64,000 nucleotides of DNA from Planctomycetota bacterium (GTDB taxonomy: Bacteria; Planctomycetota; Planctomycetia; Pirellulales; PNKZ01). Position 1 is the stretch's first letter, and each line of letters opens with the position of its first letter. Positions 1-8,885 of the stretch are shown here, in pieces. The notes under the pieces are model-generated. The model was not told the DNA's origin. It ran no database searches and saw only the letters and a list, made by a program, of their open reading frames with translations. Where the stretch lies: positions 1 through 64,000 of the forward strand of contig JAFEBQ010000027.1 of NCBI GenBank assembly GCA_018242585.1, read 5' to 3'. The translations under genes were made by a program, and so were the position numbers.

Positions 1-43
1 GGCTCTGCCGGTGGTTGCTGACTAAGGACAAGGACAACTTCGA

Positions 44-88
44 CCCTTCTCCCGCCGGGAGAAGGTGGCCGAAGGCCGGATGAGGGTC
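44..88 (+). repeat. REP-like family A, copy A1
   Basis: Palindromic CTTCTCCCGCCGGGAGAAGG is followed by GTGGCC, a GGCC hairpin half and GGATGAGGGTC. The same layout recurs at 36712, 37156 (inverted), 38942 and 39023 (inverted). The stretch 1-261 holds this copy, repeat B1 and the prpD-like leader, and no gene of its own. Confidence 0.85.
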
Positions 89-110
89 CACGGCGCCGCT
101 CGTTGTGCCG

Positions 111-157
111 CGCGTTTACCCTCCCCCAGCCCCTCCCTGAAAGGGAGAGGTGTTTGT
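111..157 (+). repeat. Dispersed repeat family B, copy B1
   Basis: CGCGTTTACCCTCCCCCAGC is followed by the hairpin CCCCTCCCT-GAA-AGGGAGAGG and TGTTTGTC. A second copy lies in the opposite orientation at 24683-24731. It is non-coding and probably a genome-wide hairpin element. Confidence 0.75.
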
Positions 158-261
158 CGAGCAAGCGGCTCGACTTAACTCATACATAGTAACAATATAC
201 CTCGCTGAGCAGCGGTTTTCGAGCCGCGCTGGCGTGCGAGAAATACTGAGAGGATCCCCTG

Positions 262-1773
262 ATGACCGAGCACATGATGACTTTGCACCGCGAAAGCAAC
301 CAAGCGCGCGGTTTGGCTCAGTATGCCCTCGATTTTGTGGCGGCCATGGGGGGCGATCTGGCGCCGACGGTCTTCCACATGGTCGAGCGATTTCACCTGG
401 ATAGCGTCGCCTGTGGCGTGTCGGCCCTGGAGCTTGGGGCGTCAGCGCCAACGATCCTGCGCGACGAGGCGCTGGAGTATCAGACTCCGCAGGGTGTGCC
501 GGTGTTCGGCTCGACGCGCCTGGTCATGCCCGAGAAGGCTGTGCTGGCCAATTCGTCGGCCGTCCGCGAGTGGGACTCGAACGGGACGAACTTCGGCTAC
601 GACGCCCAGCGCGGACACACCGCCGGCGAGTTCGGGCACAACGATTTTTACCCGGTCGTCGTGGCGGCGGCCCAGTTGCGCGGGCTCGACGGGCATCAAA
701 CGCTGCGCGGCATGGTGTTATTGGACGAGATTCGCGGCCGGCTGGCCGAAGTCTTTTCGCTGAAGACGTACAAGATCGATCACGTGGTCCATGGAGCGAT
801 CGCGTCGGCGGTGACCTATGGCGCGCTGCTGGGGGCGACGGTCGATCAGATTGAATCGGCCATCGGTCTGGTCGTCGCCCACTACATTCCATTTCGGGCC
901 ATTCGACACGGCAAGCAACTGAGCGATTCGAAGGGGGCGTCGGCCGCCATCAGCGCCGAAGTTGCGGTCACCAGCATGCGCCGAGCGATACGCGGCTTTG
1001 TCGGGCCGGCCGACATCTTCCGCAATCCCGAGGCGATCTTCTGTCTGTTCCAAAAGCCGGCACACAAGGGAGAGAGTCCGTTCGAGCTGACCCTGGCCAC
1101 GGCCGGCGACGATTTTGCCGTGATGGGCATGCACTTCAAAATCGGTTTATACGAGCACCAGTCGGCCGGCGCGATTCAGGGAGTGATCGATCTGTTGACC
1201 AAGCACCCGCAGTTGCTCGACGACCCGGCGAAGCTGCAACGAGTGCGGATCAGCATCTACGAGCCGGCGTTCAGCATCATCGGCGATCCGGCCAAGCGCG
1301 ATCCGCGAACTCGGCAAAGCGCGGATCACTCGATGGTCTATATCATTGCCACCCTACTGCGTAAGGCGTTCGAACAGAAGCACACCGATTGGCGCGAACT
1401 GATGTTGATGCCAGCCGATTACGACGACGCGGCGCTCGACCATCCGCTGACGCGGAGCCTGATCGAGCGGATTGATTTTGCGCACGGCGGGCCGGAGTTC
1501 GACGCTAAGTACCCGGACGGCATTCCGACATTGCTCGAAATCGAGCACGCCACGCTGGGCAAGTTGTCGAGCGGCCTGGTGATGTACCCCGAGGGGCACG
1601 CGCGGAATCGGAGCGGGCGACTCGACGAGCTGCTGACGGCGAAGTTCAACCGGCTGGCCGCGCTGGGCGTGGACGATCCGGTGGCGCTACGCCAGCGATT
1701 CACGAATCTGCGGGAAAAGTCGGCCGCCGACATCGCGCGGCTTTACGATTTCAGAATCCGCGGTCTTGAGTGA
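262..1773 (+). CDS. MmgE/PrpD family protein
   Basis: 503 residues, matching the usual length of the MmgE/PrpD family, which includes 2-methylcitrate dehydratase and cis-aconitate decarboxylase and acts in the cytoplasm. Visible family features are the helical N-terminus, the REWDSNG stretch at 102-108 (equivalent to the usual R-x-x-D-x-N-D), the GEFGHND stretch at 122-128 where relatives have a G-H-P-S-D-like motif, and a C-terminal lid domain. The start ATG follows GAGAGG at proper spacing; a second in-frame ATG lies four codons on. No methylcitrate synthase or propionate gene is nearby, so the substrate cannot be named. The family call is safe; prpD specificity is not. Confidence 0.88.
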   Translation: MTEHMMTLHRESNQARGLAQYALDFVAAMGGDLAPTVFHMVERFHLDSVACGVSALELGASAPTILRDEALEYQTPQGVPVFGSTRLVMPEKAVLANSSAVREWDSNGTNFGYDAQRGHTAGEFGHNDFYPVVVAAAQLRGLDGHQTLRGMVLLDEIRGRLAEVFSLKTYKIDHVVHGAIASAVTYGALLGATVDQIESAIGLVVAHYIPFRAIRHGKQLSDSKGASAAISAEVAVTSMRRAIRGFVGPADIFRNPEAIFCLFQKPAHKGESPFELTLATAGDDFAVMGMHFKIGLYEHQSAGAIQGVIDLLTKHPQLLDDPAKLQRVRISIYEPAFSIIGDPAKRDPRTRQSADHSMVYIIATLLRKAFEQKHTDWRELMLMPADYDDAALDHPLTRSLIERIDFAHGGPEFDAKYPDGIPTLLEIEHATLGKLSSGLVMYPEGHARNRSGRLDELLTAKFNRLAALGVDDPVALRQRFTNLREKSAADIARLYDFRIRGLE

Positions 1774-1779
1774 AGACTT

Positions 1780-1986
1780 GCCACGGAGGCACGGAGACGC
1801 GGAGGGTTGCACGGAGAAGATGAGAGGGGAAGGGGGAATTAAGTCTTAATGACCAAGATCAGGTAATGACTGCGACGGCAATTTATTGGTCATTGAGATT
1901 TGGACATTGGTGCTTATATTTTTCCAATAAACCTCTTGTTCCCACTCCGTGAAACCCCCCCGTGTCTCAGTGCCTCCGTGGCGAGC
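1780..1986. repeat. Dispersed inverted repeat family C, copy C1
   Basis: The outer arms are inverted: CCACGGAGGCACGGAGACGC near 1781 and GTCTCAGTGCCTCCGTGGC ending at 1982. Between them are TTAATGACCAAG and TTGGTCATTGAGATTTGGAC segments. The same composite recurs at 33671-33849 and in partial form at 41886-42000. This fills the gap between the prpD-like gene and aroH. Confidence 0.75.
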
Positions 1987-1989
1987 CTT

Positions 1990-2430
1990 TCAAGAGCGCT
2001 TGGACGACGCCTGCTGCGTGAGCTCGTGTTGGATCCAGGCCTCCAACTCGTCCCAATCGACGGGCGGCAGCTTCGACAGGTCGGGCCTGAGCTTTTGGGC
2101 ACCCTTGATATAGACGTGGACGATCTCGCTCGGCTGCTTTTCAGTATTCCAGTGGAGCATCACCCGGATGCACTTCCGTAGCGAGCCGGGCACGTCGAGT
2201 TCATGGGTACACAGCAGCGGCACCTCGCCCCAGCCCAACTGCCGCGCCGCCAGAGCTGGGAACTCGGCGTTCAGGTCCACCGTCAGCGAAAAGAACGCGC
2301 TGGCCAGATCGGCGGGGTCGATGCTGTTCTGACGAATCATCAGGGCCAGCAACTGCCGCGTCGCCGCCAGGATGTCTTCGCGCGTGTTGTTCTCGGCGGT
2401 GGTGGCACCGCGTACCCCTCGACAGCGCAC
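1990..2430 (-). CDS. aroH: Chorismate mutase, AroH type
   Basis: 146 residues. Converts chorismate to prephenate for phenylalanine and tyrosine synthesis in the cytoplasm. It matches the monofunctional trimeric AroH fold: N-terminal RGVRGATT with Arg7, LNAEFPALAARQLGW at 53-67, and the CTHELDVPGS and CIRVM stretches. Counterparts of the Bacillus catalytic residues are present as Arg7, Glu77, Arg89 and Tyr107. AroH usually ends just after LRPDL (114-118); this protein continues for about 28 more residues, ending in a Trp/Glu-rich helix-like tail. It lies 91 bp downstream of the VCBS gene on the same strand, a gap containing short TGACGAAT direct repeats, so co-transcription is possible but not shown. 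Confidence 0.93.
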   Translation of the reverse strand: MRCRGVRGATTAENNTREDILAATRQLLALMIRQNSIDPADLASAFFSLTVDLNAEFPALAARQLGWGEVPLLCTHELDVPGSLRKCIRVMLHWNTEKQPSEIVHVYIKGAQKLRPDLSKLPPVDWDELEAWIQHELTQQASSKRS

Positions 2431-2521
2431 GTCTGAAACCCCCTCCCGCTTGCAACCGGGAACCGAATGACGAATGACCTGATGACGAATGTCGAAAACT
2501 GAGGAAGAGAACCAAGCGGTG

Positions 2522-3736
2522 TTACTTGATTTCGTTCCAGTATATCCGCACGTTCTTCGTCTGTCGCCCCGAGGCCACGATGTCGGGGCGCCCGTCCCCG
2601 TTCAGGTCCGCGGCCGCCAGGTCTTCGATGGCGATTTCCCCAGGCTCGTACAAGTGGCGTTCCCACTTCTGGCCAGTCGTATCCTGGGGATCGTAGATGC
2701 GCAGGCCGCTGCGAATCTGCTCGTTCTTGTTGTCTCGCACGCCGATCAGCAGCTCTTCGTCCCCGTCGCCGTCCATGTCAGCGCACCAGACGGCGTGCCC
2801 CCATTGCAACTGATCGTCGAGCACCTGACGACGCCACATCCCGTCGGCCTGACCCGACTCGGGCCGCGTGTAAACGAGCACTTCAAAGCCGTGCCAGGGT
2901 TCGATGGTGGCAATGTAATCGGCGCCGTTCTTGAGCCGCCCGCGCTTGATTTCGCTGGCGCCCCGGTTGGGAGTTGAAGTCTGGTTGCCTTCGCCAATCC
3001 GCGTACGTCGCCAGGGGCCGAACTTGGTGCCGCGCAGCAGGTTCACCCCTTCAAAGCTGGTGACCAACAGGTCGATCTTCTGGTCGCCGTCCAAATCGGT
3101 CGGCCAGAAGTTGTGCGTCACGTGCATCTCGTCATTCAGCGAGACCATCGGCCAGCGGTCGGCCACCGGGTCGGCCGGAATGCGAAACGCCAGCACGCGG
3201 ACCCCTTGCTCGGCAAAGTTCGGCTTGGTCGTGTCGCGACCGAACAGGGGGAGCACGACCAGCTCGCTGCGACCGTCCCCGTCGACGTCGACCCAGCGCA
3301 TACGGTGCGTGGTCGGCTCCTCGGCAATTTGCCGAACTTCCCACTGACTGCCGGCGCTCGAACGTCGGAGCCATTGAATCGTGCCGCCGGTCTTGGTGTC
3401 GGCCGGACGCCAATCGGCCCCCAAGGCGAAATCAAGCTGCCCATCGCCATCAATGTCATACGGCGCGATGCAGACGTTATCGCGCTTGGTCTGGCCCTTG
3501 ATGATGATCTGGGGCTGCCAGGTCGGGTTCTCGTACCACAGCACCCGATCGCTATCGACGACGACGATGTCCGTCTTCTTGTCGCCGTTCACATCGCACA
3601 GACTCACCGCGTACCCGACCGTCAGATCCTTGGCGATTTCTTGCGAGCGCAGGGCAATCGGCTCGGCGCTGGCCGTTTGCACAGCGGCTAACAACACGAC
3701 GAGGGTGAACGTCGAAACGAGCGATGATTTGAACAT
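2522..3736 (-). CDS. Secreted FG-GAP/VCBS repeat protein
   Basis: 404 residues from the ATG at 3736, which begins a clear signal peptide (MFKSSLVSTFTLVVLLAAVQTASA). The frame stays open upstream but that part reads through the intergenic spacer. The mature protein holds six D-x-[DN]-G-D calcium-loop motifs (for example DVNGDKKTDI, DIDGDGQLDF, DVDGDGRSEL, DLDGDQKIDL, DMDGDGDEEL, DLNGDGRPDI), as in seven-bladed integrin-like VCBS propellers. It is probably exported or periplasmic. It begins 55 bp after the PQQ-DUF1080 gene and likely shares its transcript. Ligand unknown. Confidence 0.88.
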   Translation of the reverse strand: MFKSSLVSTFTLVVLLAAVQTASAEPIALRSQEIAKDLTVGYAVSLCDVNGDKKTDIVVVDSDRVLWYENPTWQPQIIIKGQTKRDNVCIAPYDIDGDGQLDFALGADWRPADTKTGGTIQWLRRSSAGSQWEVRQIAEEPTTHRMRWVDVDGDGRSELVVLPLFGRDTTKPNFAEQGVRVLAFRIPADPVADRWPMVSLNDEMHVTHNFWPTDLDGDQKIDLLVTSFEGVNLLRGTKFGPWRRTRIGEGNQTSTPNRGASEIKRGRLKNGADYIATIEPWHGFEVLVYTRPESGQADGMWRRQVLDDQLQWGHAVWCADMDGDGDEELLIGVRDNKNEQIRSGLRIYDPQDTTGQKWERHLYEPGEIAIEDLAAADLNGDGRPDIVASGRQTKNVRIYWNEIK

Positions 3737-3791
3737 GGCAGGTTGCTTCTCTGGATGAGTGATGCTTGAAGGATGTCGGGCGGTCGCCGGC

Positions 3792-5759
3792 CTATTTCGC
3801 CAGAAATTCACGTAATTCCACGCCGCGAAACACAATCTTGCCGCCGTGATTCTGTAAGGACAGGAACCCCTGCAGGGGCTTGTCGCGGATCGCCTCGACG
3901 GTCGATTGGTCGGTGTCTTGAATCGTCTGACCGTTGATCGTGATCTTGATTCGTGGCCCGCGGCATTCGACCTCGAACCGGTTCCATTCGGGGGCCGGCT
4001 TCACGGGGTTGGCCGTCGCGGCCACGTAACGGTACAGCGAACCGGTCGAGTGATCGTCCGGCTTTACGCCCGCGTCGTCGAGCAATTGGATTTCATAGCC
4101 AAAGAATGACGGCCGTGTTTCCACACGTCCGGTGAACTTGGTGCCGCGGATGCCGATGCCGCTGTTGCACTTTTTCTTGGCGACGGCCATCTGGTACTCG
4201 CAGCGAAAGGCAAAATCCTTCAGCTCGTGATCGTAGCGCAAGAAGCCATAGCCCACGCCGGCGCAGGCGATGTTCCCGTCTTGCACCGTCCAAATGGGCA
4301 GCTTCTTGTCGTCGGCTTCGTAGTCCTTGGTTCCTTCGACGACCCAGTCGGACAGATCCTTGCCGTTGAAGATCGGCCGCCAGGCGTCCCCCGCCGAAGT
4401 CGCAACATCGGCCAGGGCCAACTCGTCTTCGCCAATGTCCTCGGAATACACTCGTTGGACCGCCACCGACTTGTCGGCCACGGCGTACAATGCGTCGAAC
4501 GTGCGGATGTACAGTCGGCCGTTGGCCAGAGCCAGCGACGAGGAGATCGCTTCTTCCATGTCGTTAACGGCCAACTCCTCGAACTCGGGCCCCGTCTTAA
4601 CGACGGTGATCACTCCCTTGCGCGAGGCCAGGTAAATCTTGCCGTCGGCGTAAACGGGCGAGGCGCGATACCGATCCGAGAAGCACCGCTTCATGTACTT
4701 CTCTTCGCCGGTCTTGGCGTCCATACAGATCAGCACGCCGTTTTCGCGGCACAGGTAGACATAGTCGTCGACAATTAACGGCGACGGAACGTCGGGCGTT
4801 TCTTTCTCGCGGGTCCAGCGATGCTCGGCCGTCGTGTTGGTGATGTCTCCCTTGCCGTCGGGGGCCAGTCCCAGGACCGGGCCGTTCTTAGCCGACGGCA
4901 CGACGATCAGCCCCGGCACCGCGGCCGGCGAGGCCACGAACCGGAGCGTGGGGTTGTACTTGACCTTCGATTGCAGCCCGCCGCAGCGCCACAGCTCGCG
5001 GCCGTCTTTCAGATCGTGGGCGGTGATGTAATCGCTGCCATGCACCAGCAAGTAGGCGCGCTCTTTGTCTCGATAGATCATCGGCGACGCGTACGAGTGC
5101 AGACACTCGGCCGTGGCGTCGGTCTTGCGTTGATGGACCCAGATGTTGCGGCCGGTCTTTTTATCGAGCGCGACGACGATCGCCCCGTCGGTGTGCAGCA
5201 ATTGCACGTACAAGCGGTCCCCGTCCAGGACCGGCGTGCTGGTCAGACCAAAGGCGATCTTCAGCGGCGACCAGCGCTGGCCGACGTTGAAACGCCAGAC
5301 GGGCTTGCCGGCCGTGGTAAAGCAGGCCAGGTCTCCTTGCCCCATCAGCGTCCACACGAACTTGCCGTCGGTCGCCGGCGACGGCGAAGCCATGTTCCCC
5401 TCGTCGCCACGGACCGCTTCGTCACCCGTGCCGACGGTGCGCTCCCATAGCAGCTTTCCCTGGGTGCTGATGCACATCAGCAGCAGGTCTTGCTCCTTGG
5501 CCGAGGTGAGAAAAATCTGGTTGCCCCAGATGACCGGCGTCGAGCCGGCCGGGCCAGGCATGGGGAGCCGCCAGGCGACATTCTCGGACTTCGACCATCG
5601 AACCGGCGTGTTCTTCTCGCTCGAAATACCGTTCTCGTGCGGCCCGCGCCACTCGGGCCAATTCTCGGCCCGGGCGGTCGCGACGAGCGCGAGCAAAAGA
5701 AAGCAGACTGGCCCCAGGCGAAATGTGGCAGGGGACGAACGAACGCAACGCGCAAGCAT
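3792..5759 (-). CDS. PQQ-like beta-propeller protein fused to DUF1080
   Basis: 655 residues from the ATG at 5759, which gives a signal peptide ending near LLLALVATARA. The N-terminal part (about 30-440) is a PQQ-type outer-membrane-assembly-like propeller of the planctomycete kind, opening with WPEWRGPHENGIS and carrying repeated A-x-D-x-x-T-G-blade motifs such as ALDKKTGRNIW and CMDAKTGEEKY. From about 458 to the end is a DUF1080 (3-keto-disaccharide hydrolase) domain, starting WRPIFNGKDLSDW and including NSGIGIRG and YEIQLLDD. Predicted to act outside the cytoplasm on glycans, which is an inference from DUF1080. The VCBS gene follows 55 bp downstream. Canonical PQQ ligands were not checked, so enzymatic use of PQQ is doubtful. 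Confidence 0.87.
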   Translation of the reverse strand: MLARCVRSSPATFRLGPVCFLLLALVATARAENWPEWRGPHENGISSEKNTPVRWSKSENVAWRLPMPGPAGSTPVIWGNQIFLTSAKEQDLLLMCISTQGKLLWERTVGTGDEAVRGDEGNMASPSPATDGKFVWTLMGQGDLACFTTAGKPVWRFNVGQRWSPLKIAFGLTSTPVLDGDRLYVQLLHTDGAIVVALDKKTGRNIWVHQRKTDATAECLHSYASPMIYRDKERAYLLVHGSDYITAHDLKDGRELWRCGGLQSKVKYNPTLRFVASPAAVPGLIVVPSAKNGPVLGLAPDGKGDITNTTAEHRWTREKETPDVPSPLIVDDYVYLCRENGVLICMDAKTGEEKYMKRCFSDRYRASPVYADGKIYLASRKGVITVVKTGPEFEELAVNDMEEAISSSLALANGRLYIRTFDALYAVADKSVAVQRVYSEDIGEDELALADVATSAGDAWRPIFNGKDLSDWVVEGTKDYEADDKKLPIWTVQDGNIACAGVGYGFLRYDHELKDFAFRCEYQMAVAKKKCNSGIGIRGTKFTGRVETRPSFFGYEIQLLDDAGVKPDDHSTGSLYRYVAATANPVKPAPEWNRFEVECRGPRIKITINGQTIQDTDQSTVEAIRDKPLQGFLSLQNHGGKIVFRGVELREFLAK

Positions 5760-6235
5760 GGCAGGCAAACTCCCGGGGCGGGGGCGGGTCGTCGGGCCGC
5801 TCGAATCTTGGGCGGGGATCAACGGGCAGGCGAGCGGCAGAACTCTAATGTCATCGACCAGTTACCGCCGGTCAAGCTGGGCGGGCGACGAACACGAACT
5901 GGTTCGAGAATCAGTCGGATTTAACCACGACGACACGACGTCACGACGGAAATGCGCAGGGAGCAAGGGCGAGGGTAGCAGGGGGGAAGGAAGCTGATTT
6001 GTCCCTTTGATTCTTGGAAATTCATTTCGTCGTTCGGTACCCCAGACCGACCGCGAACTCACGGCGCTTCGCATGGAGGTAATACGCAGCCAACCGTTCG
6101 GCGCGATTTGTGGCGTCAGCGGACGGCCAAACGGCTGGGCCTGCAATACACGATGAATCCTCGCGGGCGTCCGCGCAAGAGCGCATCGTCGCGCGATGCT
6201 TAGAAATGGTGCTGATCCTCTTTTCCGCACCCCTT
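5760..6235. other. Intergenic region, 476 bp
   Basis: Holds a degenerate family F repeat (5921-5962) and otherwise no convincing gene. The open frames here are short, overlap on both strands and lack ribosome binding sites. Confidence 0.6.
5921..5962 (+). repeat. Dispersed repeat family F, copy F1 (partial)
   Basis: TTAACCACGACGACACGACG followed by TCACGACGGAAATGCG resembles the middle of the 71-bp element at 24535-24605 and, inverted, at 47100-47170. Confidence 0.6.
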
Positions 6236-6454
6236 TTATTCGTCGTCAGAATCCCCTTCGTCCTCGTCCCCTTCGTGGTCGTTGATGTAGTCTTGGGCAG
6301 CTTGTTCTGCCTCGTCTTCGGTGTCCTCGGTTCCTTGTTCAAGCAAGATCCCGTTGCTTGAATAGACGTACCAGTTAAACAGCGAACCTGATCCACCTAA
6401 AGTTACAACCTGGTTAAGCACGCTGGCCTGAGCTTCATGCACCTCGTAATACAT
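6236..6454 (-). CDS. Small acidic protein, unrecognised
   Basis: 72 residues from the ATG at 6454, placed after an AAGGAG ribosome binding site eight bases upstream; the longer open frame upstream has no such site. The first half (MYYEVHEAQASVLNQVV) is mixed, followed by GGSGSLFNWYVYSSNG, and the last third is extremely acidic (EQGTEDTEDEAEQ to DHEGDEDEGDSDDE). No signal peptide or membrane segment, so probably cytoplasmic. It lies 147 bp downstream of the next unknown gene on the same strand and may be cotranscribed. I recognise no family. Confidence 0.65.
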   Translation of the reverse strand: MYYEVHEAQASVLNQVVTLGGSGSLFNWYVYSSNGILLEQGTEDTEDEAEQAAQDYINDHEGDEDEGDSDDE

Positions 6455-6601
6455 GCTTTCTCTCCTTGGGGGCGGGGAAAGATAAATGAACAGGGCGAAT
6501 AAACGCACTTCAGAGCATTCCACCGGCTTGGAGTCGTTCGGACAAGTGGTCGTAGCAGCGGGGACCAAAAAGGGGATAACCCCCAGCCCCGGTCAATGGC
6601 C

Positions 6602-7150
6602 CTAGTCCACCGGCTGGCCGTTATAAAGCACGCGGGGAGAGTTGCTCGCGATCTCGTGGTAGAGGTTGAAGCACTGCTGGATTTGGATTTCCAACCAGTC
6701 GCCGATGACTTGTTCGTCAATGGCGGCGGGGTCAACTGTGTAGACGACGCTCTGCCATCTCACTTCACCGCTTACCTCGTGCAGTGGATTGCTGGCGGTC
6801 CGTACCCAACATTGCATGCTGACTTTGCCGTCGCTAGTGGGGGTCACCGCGACGTCGATTTGTGCTTGGCCCGCGGAGTTGTAGTCAGAAGTAAGCGTGT
6901 TGTGGTATGGCTGCGCCACGCCGTAGTCACCGTGACCGTGGCTGATCTTTTGCACGTCGCCAAGTATTCGTTCGACGACGTTGTTAGTGATACGGTGAGT
7001 AGCGGCGTCGGCTCGTGCTCGCTGTTCCTCAGTGGCCTGTGCTTGGGCTCGATCGGCCGTTCGTCGCTGTTGTTCGGCGATCTGTTTCGCCTTCGCCTGC
7101 TGGTTAATTTGGATGGCCTGGTCTTTAAGTTGTTCAAGAAAACTGCCCAT
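6602..7150 (-). CDS. Coiled-coil N-terminal protein, unrecognised
   Basis: 182 residues from the ATG at 7150, preceded by GGAG at good spacing; the open frame extends further upstream without a site. Residues 1-60 are rich in Gln, Ala and Lys in a heptad-like pattern (FLEQLKDQAIQINQQAKAKQ onwards), suggesting a coiled coil. The rest looks like a beta-rich folded domain ending in VIGDWLEIQIQQCFNLYHE. No signal peptide. It is the upstream member of a two-gene group with the small acidic protein. Base composition looks less G+C-rich than the neighbours. No function can be assigned. Confidence 0.7.
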   Translation of the reverse strand: MGSFLEQLKDQAIQINQQAKAKQIAEQQRRTADRAQAQATEEQRARADAATHRITNNVVERILGDVQKISHGHGDYGVAQPYHNTLTSDYNSAGQAQIDVAVTPTSDGKVSMQCWVRTASNPLHEVSGEVRWQSVVYTVDPAAIDEQVIGDWLEIQIQQCFNLYHEIASNSPRVLYNGQPVD

Positions 7151-7468
7151 TGGGATCACTCCGTTGATGGTGTTAGTGGCTGGTTCCTCAATTCTACTGG
7201 ATTGGGTGGTGGGCGTTGCAAGCCAATTATTGGTCAAGTCTACGAACGCACCGTTTTCGTTGGAGAAACAACGGTGCCATGCCCAAACGCCTCCCCCGGG
7301 TTCAGCAAACCCGCCTGACTTGGTATCATTGCCGGCTTCATTCGACTGACATCTTCGCACGTCTGGGCTGCCCGAAAAGCGCGCCGCCCAGAAATCGTCG
7401 CCCGCGGGCACTGGCCCCGCCAGGCGCGGCAGGCGGCGTGTTTTGACCCTTTATCGTGAAACGGAATC
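7151..7468. other. Intergenic region, 318 bp
   Basis: Space between the leftward unknown gene and the rightward phosphofructokinase; must contain promoters for both. I see no clear repeat, RNA or coding signal in it. Confidence 0.5.
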
Positions 7469-8785
7469 ATGAGCAGCAACACTCTCGGACGCCCCCCCAA
7501 GGTTGACAGCAAGCTTCGTCGCGTGGCCATCTTGTTTGCCGGTGGTCCGGCCCCGGCCGCCAACGCGGTCATCTCGACGGCCGCGGTCTCGTTCTTGCGC
7601 AATGGCATCGAAGTGGTCGGCGTCATGCACGGCTATTCGAACCTGGTGCAATACTCGGCAGGAAAGCCGCTGGCCGAGGGGCGCGACTATGTGATGATCG
7701 ATCACAAGATGCTCCGCCGCACACGCAACAGTCAGGGAATCATGATCGGCACGGCGCGGGCCAACCCAGGCAAGCACGTCTCGCACCCGGACCACCTGAA
7801 GGACCCCGAGCGCATCAAGCCGTTGAAGACAGTGCACGACGCACTGGTTTCGCTGGGGGTCGACGCCCTGGTGTCGATCGGCGGCGACGACACGTTGAAG
7901 ACGGCCAACAAGTTCCTGATGTTCCAGGAACATTTGCCGGCCGACGTGAAGCGGATCCCGGTCGTACACTTGCCCAAGACGATCGACAACGACTACATGG
8001 GCATCGACTTCACGTTCGGCTATTTCACGGCGGTCGACACCCTGGCGGGCGAGATTCGCAATCTGTTGGCCGACGCCGAAGCCGGCCGGACTTACTTTCT
8101 GACTGAAACGATGGGGCGCAGCGCCGGTTGGCTGGCGTATGGGGCGGCGATTGCCGGCGAGGCCAGCCTGGTGATCAGCGTCGAAGACATCCACGGCAAG
8201 TATCGTGACGAGGAAACCATCACCGACCCGGCCACGGGCAAGACCAAGACGCGCCCCGTGATGAAGGTCGATGAAGTCGTGAAGCGGATCGTGCAAACCA
8301 TGACGGTTCGCGAACAGCAGGAAGGGAAAGAGTTCGGCGTGATCGTGATGGCCGAGGGCATTGCCGAGTTTCTGCCTCAGTCGCACCTGGAAGGGATTCC
8401 CCGCGACGAGCATGGCCACATCTCGATCTCCCAGGTCAACTTGGGACGCACCTTCGCCAAGCTGGTGATGGACGAATACAAGAAGCAAACCGGACGCTCG
8501 CGCAAGGTGACCGGCTTGCAATTGGGCTACGAGGTCCGCTGTGCCCGACCGCACGCCTTTGACGTGATGTTGGGCAGCCAGCTTGGCGTGGGGGCCTATC
8601 GGGCGTTGGTCGAAAAGGGACTAAGCGGTGTCATGGTCTCGATCACCGGGCAGTTGGAGCTGCATTATGTGCCGTTCACTCAACTGGTCGACCAGGAAAC
8701 CCTGGTAACGGTGGTTCGATACGTGGAACGGGAGAGCGATTTCCACCGCTTGGCCCGGTTCCTCGAGACTTACGTCAACGAGTAA
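7469..8785 (+). CDS. 6-phosphofructokinase, pyrophosphate-type motifs
   Basis: 438 residues of the PfkA superfamily, phosphorylating fructose 6-phosphate in glycolysis. Nucleotide-loop region GGPAPAAN at 25-32; GGDD at 138-141 and PKTIDND at 169-175; MGRSAGWLA at 215-223. In the family, Asp in GGDD together with Lys in PKTIDND marks pyrophosphate-dependent enzymes, whereas ATP enzymes have GGDG and PGTIDND. The likely donor is therefore PPi and the step reversible; this is inference from motifs. The protein is longer than the 320-residue bacterial ATP form. ATG follows a weak GGA site. It stands alone between the small unknown genes and phoB. Confidence 0.92.
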   Translation: MSSNTLGRPPKVDSKLRRVAILFAGGPAPAANAVISTAAVSFLRNGIEVVGVMHGYSNLVQYSAGKPLAEGRDYVMIDHKMLRRTRNSQGIMIGTARANPGKHVSHPDHLKDPERIKPLKTVHDALVSLGVDALVSIGGDDTLKTANKFLMFQEHLPADVKRIPVVHLPKTIDNDYMGIDFTFGYFTAVDTLAGEIRNLLADAEAGRTYFLTETMGRSAGWLAYGAAIAGEASLVISVEDIHGKYRDEETITDPATGKTKTRPVMKVDEVVKRIVQTMTVREQQEGKEFGVIVMAEGIAEFLPQSHLEGIPRDEHGHISISQVNLGRTFAKLVMDEYKKQTGRSRKVTGLQLGYEVRCARPHAFDVMLGSQLGVGAYRALVEKGLSGVMVSITGQLELHYVPFTQLVDQETLVTVVRYVERESDFHRLARFLETYVNE

Positions 8786-8857
8786 ACTGGGGGGCGAAAA
8801 CCCCACCTGTGAGGGCCGGCGCAAGCTCTTGTTGGGCAATGCTTCCCGGATTTTCTG

Positions 8858-8885
8858 TCGACGGTTAGAATAAAGCTACCGTCGA
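8858..8885. promoter_or_regulatory. Inverted repeat between pfk and phoB
   Basis: Perfect 8-bp arms TCGACGGT (8858-8865) and ACCGTCGA (8878-8885) around a 12-base AT-rich centre. There is no T-tract, so it is not a typical terminator; it could be an operator or a weak transcript-end hairpin. No convincing PHO box was found here. Confidence 0.35.

Noticed and set aside
7451-8554. 367-codon leftward open frame
   Set aside because: Antisense to phosphofructokinase.
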